DNA of 31,699 nt, from assembly GCA_964557155.1 (NCBI GenBank), contig CAZKZC010000003.1:1-31699 (forward strand), given 5' to 3'. Positions within the stretch are counted from its first letter, which is position 1. Each line of letters starts with the position of its first letter. Below are positions 31,061 through 31,699 of the stretch, piece by piece. Position numbers and translations under genes: made by a program. The DNA comes from JAHJSY01 sp964557155 (GTDB lineage Bacteria > Patescibacteriota > Minisyncoccia > Minisyncoccales > GWA2-38-27). A model generated the notes under the pieces. It had not been told where the DNA came from. It worked only from the letters and a program-made list of their open reading frames with translations, and ran no database searches.

Positions 31061-31088
31061 CTCGGATTGCTATCCGAGGTCGGACCTC
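31051..31088. repeat. 38-bp palindromic element, right flank of the restriction island
   Basis: Arms identical to those at 23319-23356; loop TGCT is the complement of AGCA, so the whole element is inverted relative to the left copy. Followed by tandem CTCTCGACGACGGA units. Confidence 0.8.
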
Positions 31089-31120
31089 TCGACGACGGAC
31101 GGACCTCTCGACGACGGAAG

Positions 31121-31143
31121 TATTAAACACCGGGTGTTTAATA
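31121..31143. repeat. Perfect hairpin (11-bp arms)
   Basis: TATTAAACACC and GGTGTTTAATA around a single G, last of the hairpin array and about 38 bp before the -10 box of the 70-aa gene. Confidence 0.65.
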
Positions 31144-31194
31144 GTTATTCAATAGTATGTTTTTTATTTCTGATTTTTGATATAATATTAAAAT

Positions 31195-31407
31195 ATGAAG
31201 TTAACAAATAACAGTTATATAATATCAATCGGCACAAAGAACTTCACTGAAAAATACTTTCGTGATAAGGATGGTTGGATTAAAGTTTCTGCAAAGGGTA
31301 ATAAGTTTCGAATGACAGCAGAACAACTTCTTAATCATCTGTTACCAGCCATTTCTGGCATAAAGCCAGGTTTAACGTGGAAGGTTGATATAGATGAGGG
31401 GCGATGA
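31195..31407 (+). CDS. Hypothetical protein (70 aa), probably leaderless
   Basis: Unrecognised small soluble protein (MKLTNNSYIISIGTKNF...KVDIDEGR). It alternates short beta-like stretches with the polar segment RDKDGWIKVSAKGNKFRMTAEQLLNHLL, giving a likely strand-strand-helix layout; no membrane segment. TATAAT at 31181-31186 lies only 8 nt before the ATG, so the mRNA should start at or next to the start codon. It stands alone between the hairpin array and the rplL terminator, bracketed by two copies of a 19-bp direct repeat (31042 and 31454). Role in the restriction island is possible but unsupported. The following 31408-31566 contains only repeat-like GACGACGG segments. Confidence 0.6.
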   Translation: MKLTNNSYIISIGTKNFTEKYFRDKDGWIKVSAKGNKFRMTAEQLLNHLLPAISGIKPGLTWKVDIDEGR

Positions 31408-31453
31408 GGGGGGACGTTTCCCTTTTAGTCGGGGTTTTAGTCATTTTATGAAA

Positions 31454-31472
31454 AGTTGCGTAGAGGTCCGAC
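31454..31472 (+). repeat. 19-bp direct repeat, copy 2
   Basis: Identical to 31042-31060, but here followed by GACGG repeats instead of the rest of the palindrome, suggesting a decayed or truncated copy. Confidence 0.75.
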
Positions 31473-31566
31473 GACGGATGAACATCTTGACGACGGACGG
31501 CTTTGCGACGGATTATATTTTGAATTCTTCAATAACAACATTAAACAAAACTGTTCGAGGACAGGC

Positions 31567-31612
31567 CTCGGACAAAAAAAATCCGCCGAAGTCGGACTTC
31601 GGCGGATTTTTT
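31567..31612. terminator. Rho-independent terminator of rplL
   Basis: AATCCGCCGAAGTC pairs with GACTTCGGCGGATT around one base, with A/T runs on both sides, so it can end transcription in either direction. It lies 8 nt past the rplL stop. Same GCCGAAGTC core as the terminator at 22228-22266. Confidence 0.9.
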
Positions 31613-31619
31613 ATTTGGT

Positions 31620-31699
31620 TTATTTCAATTCTACAGTTGCGCCGGCGGTTTCAAATTTCTTTTTCATTTCTTCGGCATCCTCTTTCTTAACATTTTCTC
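31620..31699 (-). CDS. rplL: 50S ribosomal protein L7/L12, C-terminal end (partial)
   Basis: The last 25 codons read ENVKKEDAEEMKKKFETAGATVELK, the closing helix and strand of L7/L12 that contacts translation factors. The gene continues beyond the window edge on its 5' side. A terminator follows the stop. The flexible stalk proteins are normally encoded after rplJ, which should lie outside to the right. Confidence 0.93.
   Translation of the reverse strand, partial: ENVKKEDAEEMKKKFETAGATVELK

Noticed and set aside
30972..31211. Plus-strand reading frame of 79 codons
   Set aside because: It is made of the hairpin array and ends inside the 70-aa gene; its sequence reflects palindromes rather than a protein.
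31394..31690. Plus-strand reading frame of 98 codons
   Set aside because: It runs through repeat DNA, a terminator and antisense to rplL; no ribosome site.

Overview
The window looks like a chromosomal piece of a small-genome, AT-rich bacterium, most probably of the Candidate Phyla Radiation (Patescibacteria, Parcubacteria-like). This is inferred from short intergenic gaps, 1-8 bp gene overlaps, several genes that appear leaderless, a short dcw cluster (mraZ-rsmH-ftsL-ftsI) followed by an eroded Mur-ligase-like gene, a tRNA without an encoded CCA, and a membrane-anchored Clp-like ATPase. TGA acts as a stop (for example at the dnaB end), so the Gracilibacteria code is unlikely.

Layout. 1-1060: a minus-strand mini-operon of small membrane proteins behind a strong promoter. 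1104-3064: dnaB-recR on plus. 3048-8144: minus-strand rplU, rmuC, and a cation pair (Ca2+/Na+ exchanger plus P-type Ca2+-ATPase) translationally coupled by ATGA. 8301-8918: a TrpR/YerC-like regulator gene bracketed by two identical 31-nt hairpin sequences. 8962-9083: tRNA-Glu(CTC) and back-to-back promoters. 9140-10234: a double-domain phosphoesterase whose second half has lost its metal ligands. 10297-10572: a 35-aa acidic mini-gene behind a strongly structured leader or small RNA. 10606-11950: an intact 1345-bp insertion sequence with 23-bp terminal inverted repeats and a 6-bp target duplication, landed just upstream of the promoter of a 3D-domain cell-wall protein gene (12038-12490).

12562-16513 is the dcw cluster on minus, with a textbook sigma70 promoter and four MraZ boxes on a 10-bp grid. 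16542-16802 is a non-coding stretch rich in inverted repeats. 16833-17687 is a HigBA-type toxin-antitoxin pair. Its antitoxin is interrupted by 100 Ns, but the two sides of the gap are the same 55 bases, so the gap is almost certainly an unmerged assembly overlap; collapsed, it gives a complete 101-aa antitoxin.

17695-22227 holds a membrane-bound, two-AAA Clp-like protein with a small membrane partner and, divergently, a PP2C-like/transmembrane/propeller-like protein; a TPR protein follows (22262-23224). 23453-30765 is a type I restriction-modification locus (hsdM, DUF3800 gene, hsdS, membrane-protein gene, hsdR). It is bracketed by two copies of a 38-bp perfect palindromic element and, on its hsdM side, by an array of further near-perfect hairpins. 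The window ends with a short leaderless gene and the 3' end of rplL.

Best candidates for something new: the hairpin-flanked TrpR-like gene, the structured RNA plus 35-aa gene, the membrane Clp-like module lacking pore aromatics, and the palindromes framing the restriction island with its internal small-RNA unit.
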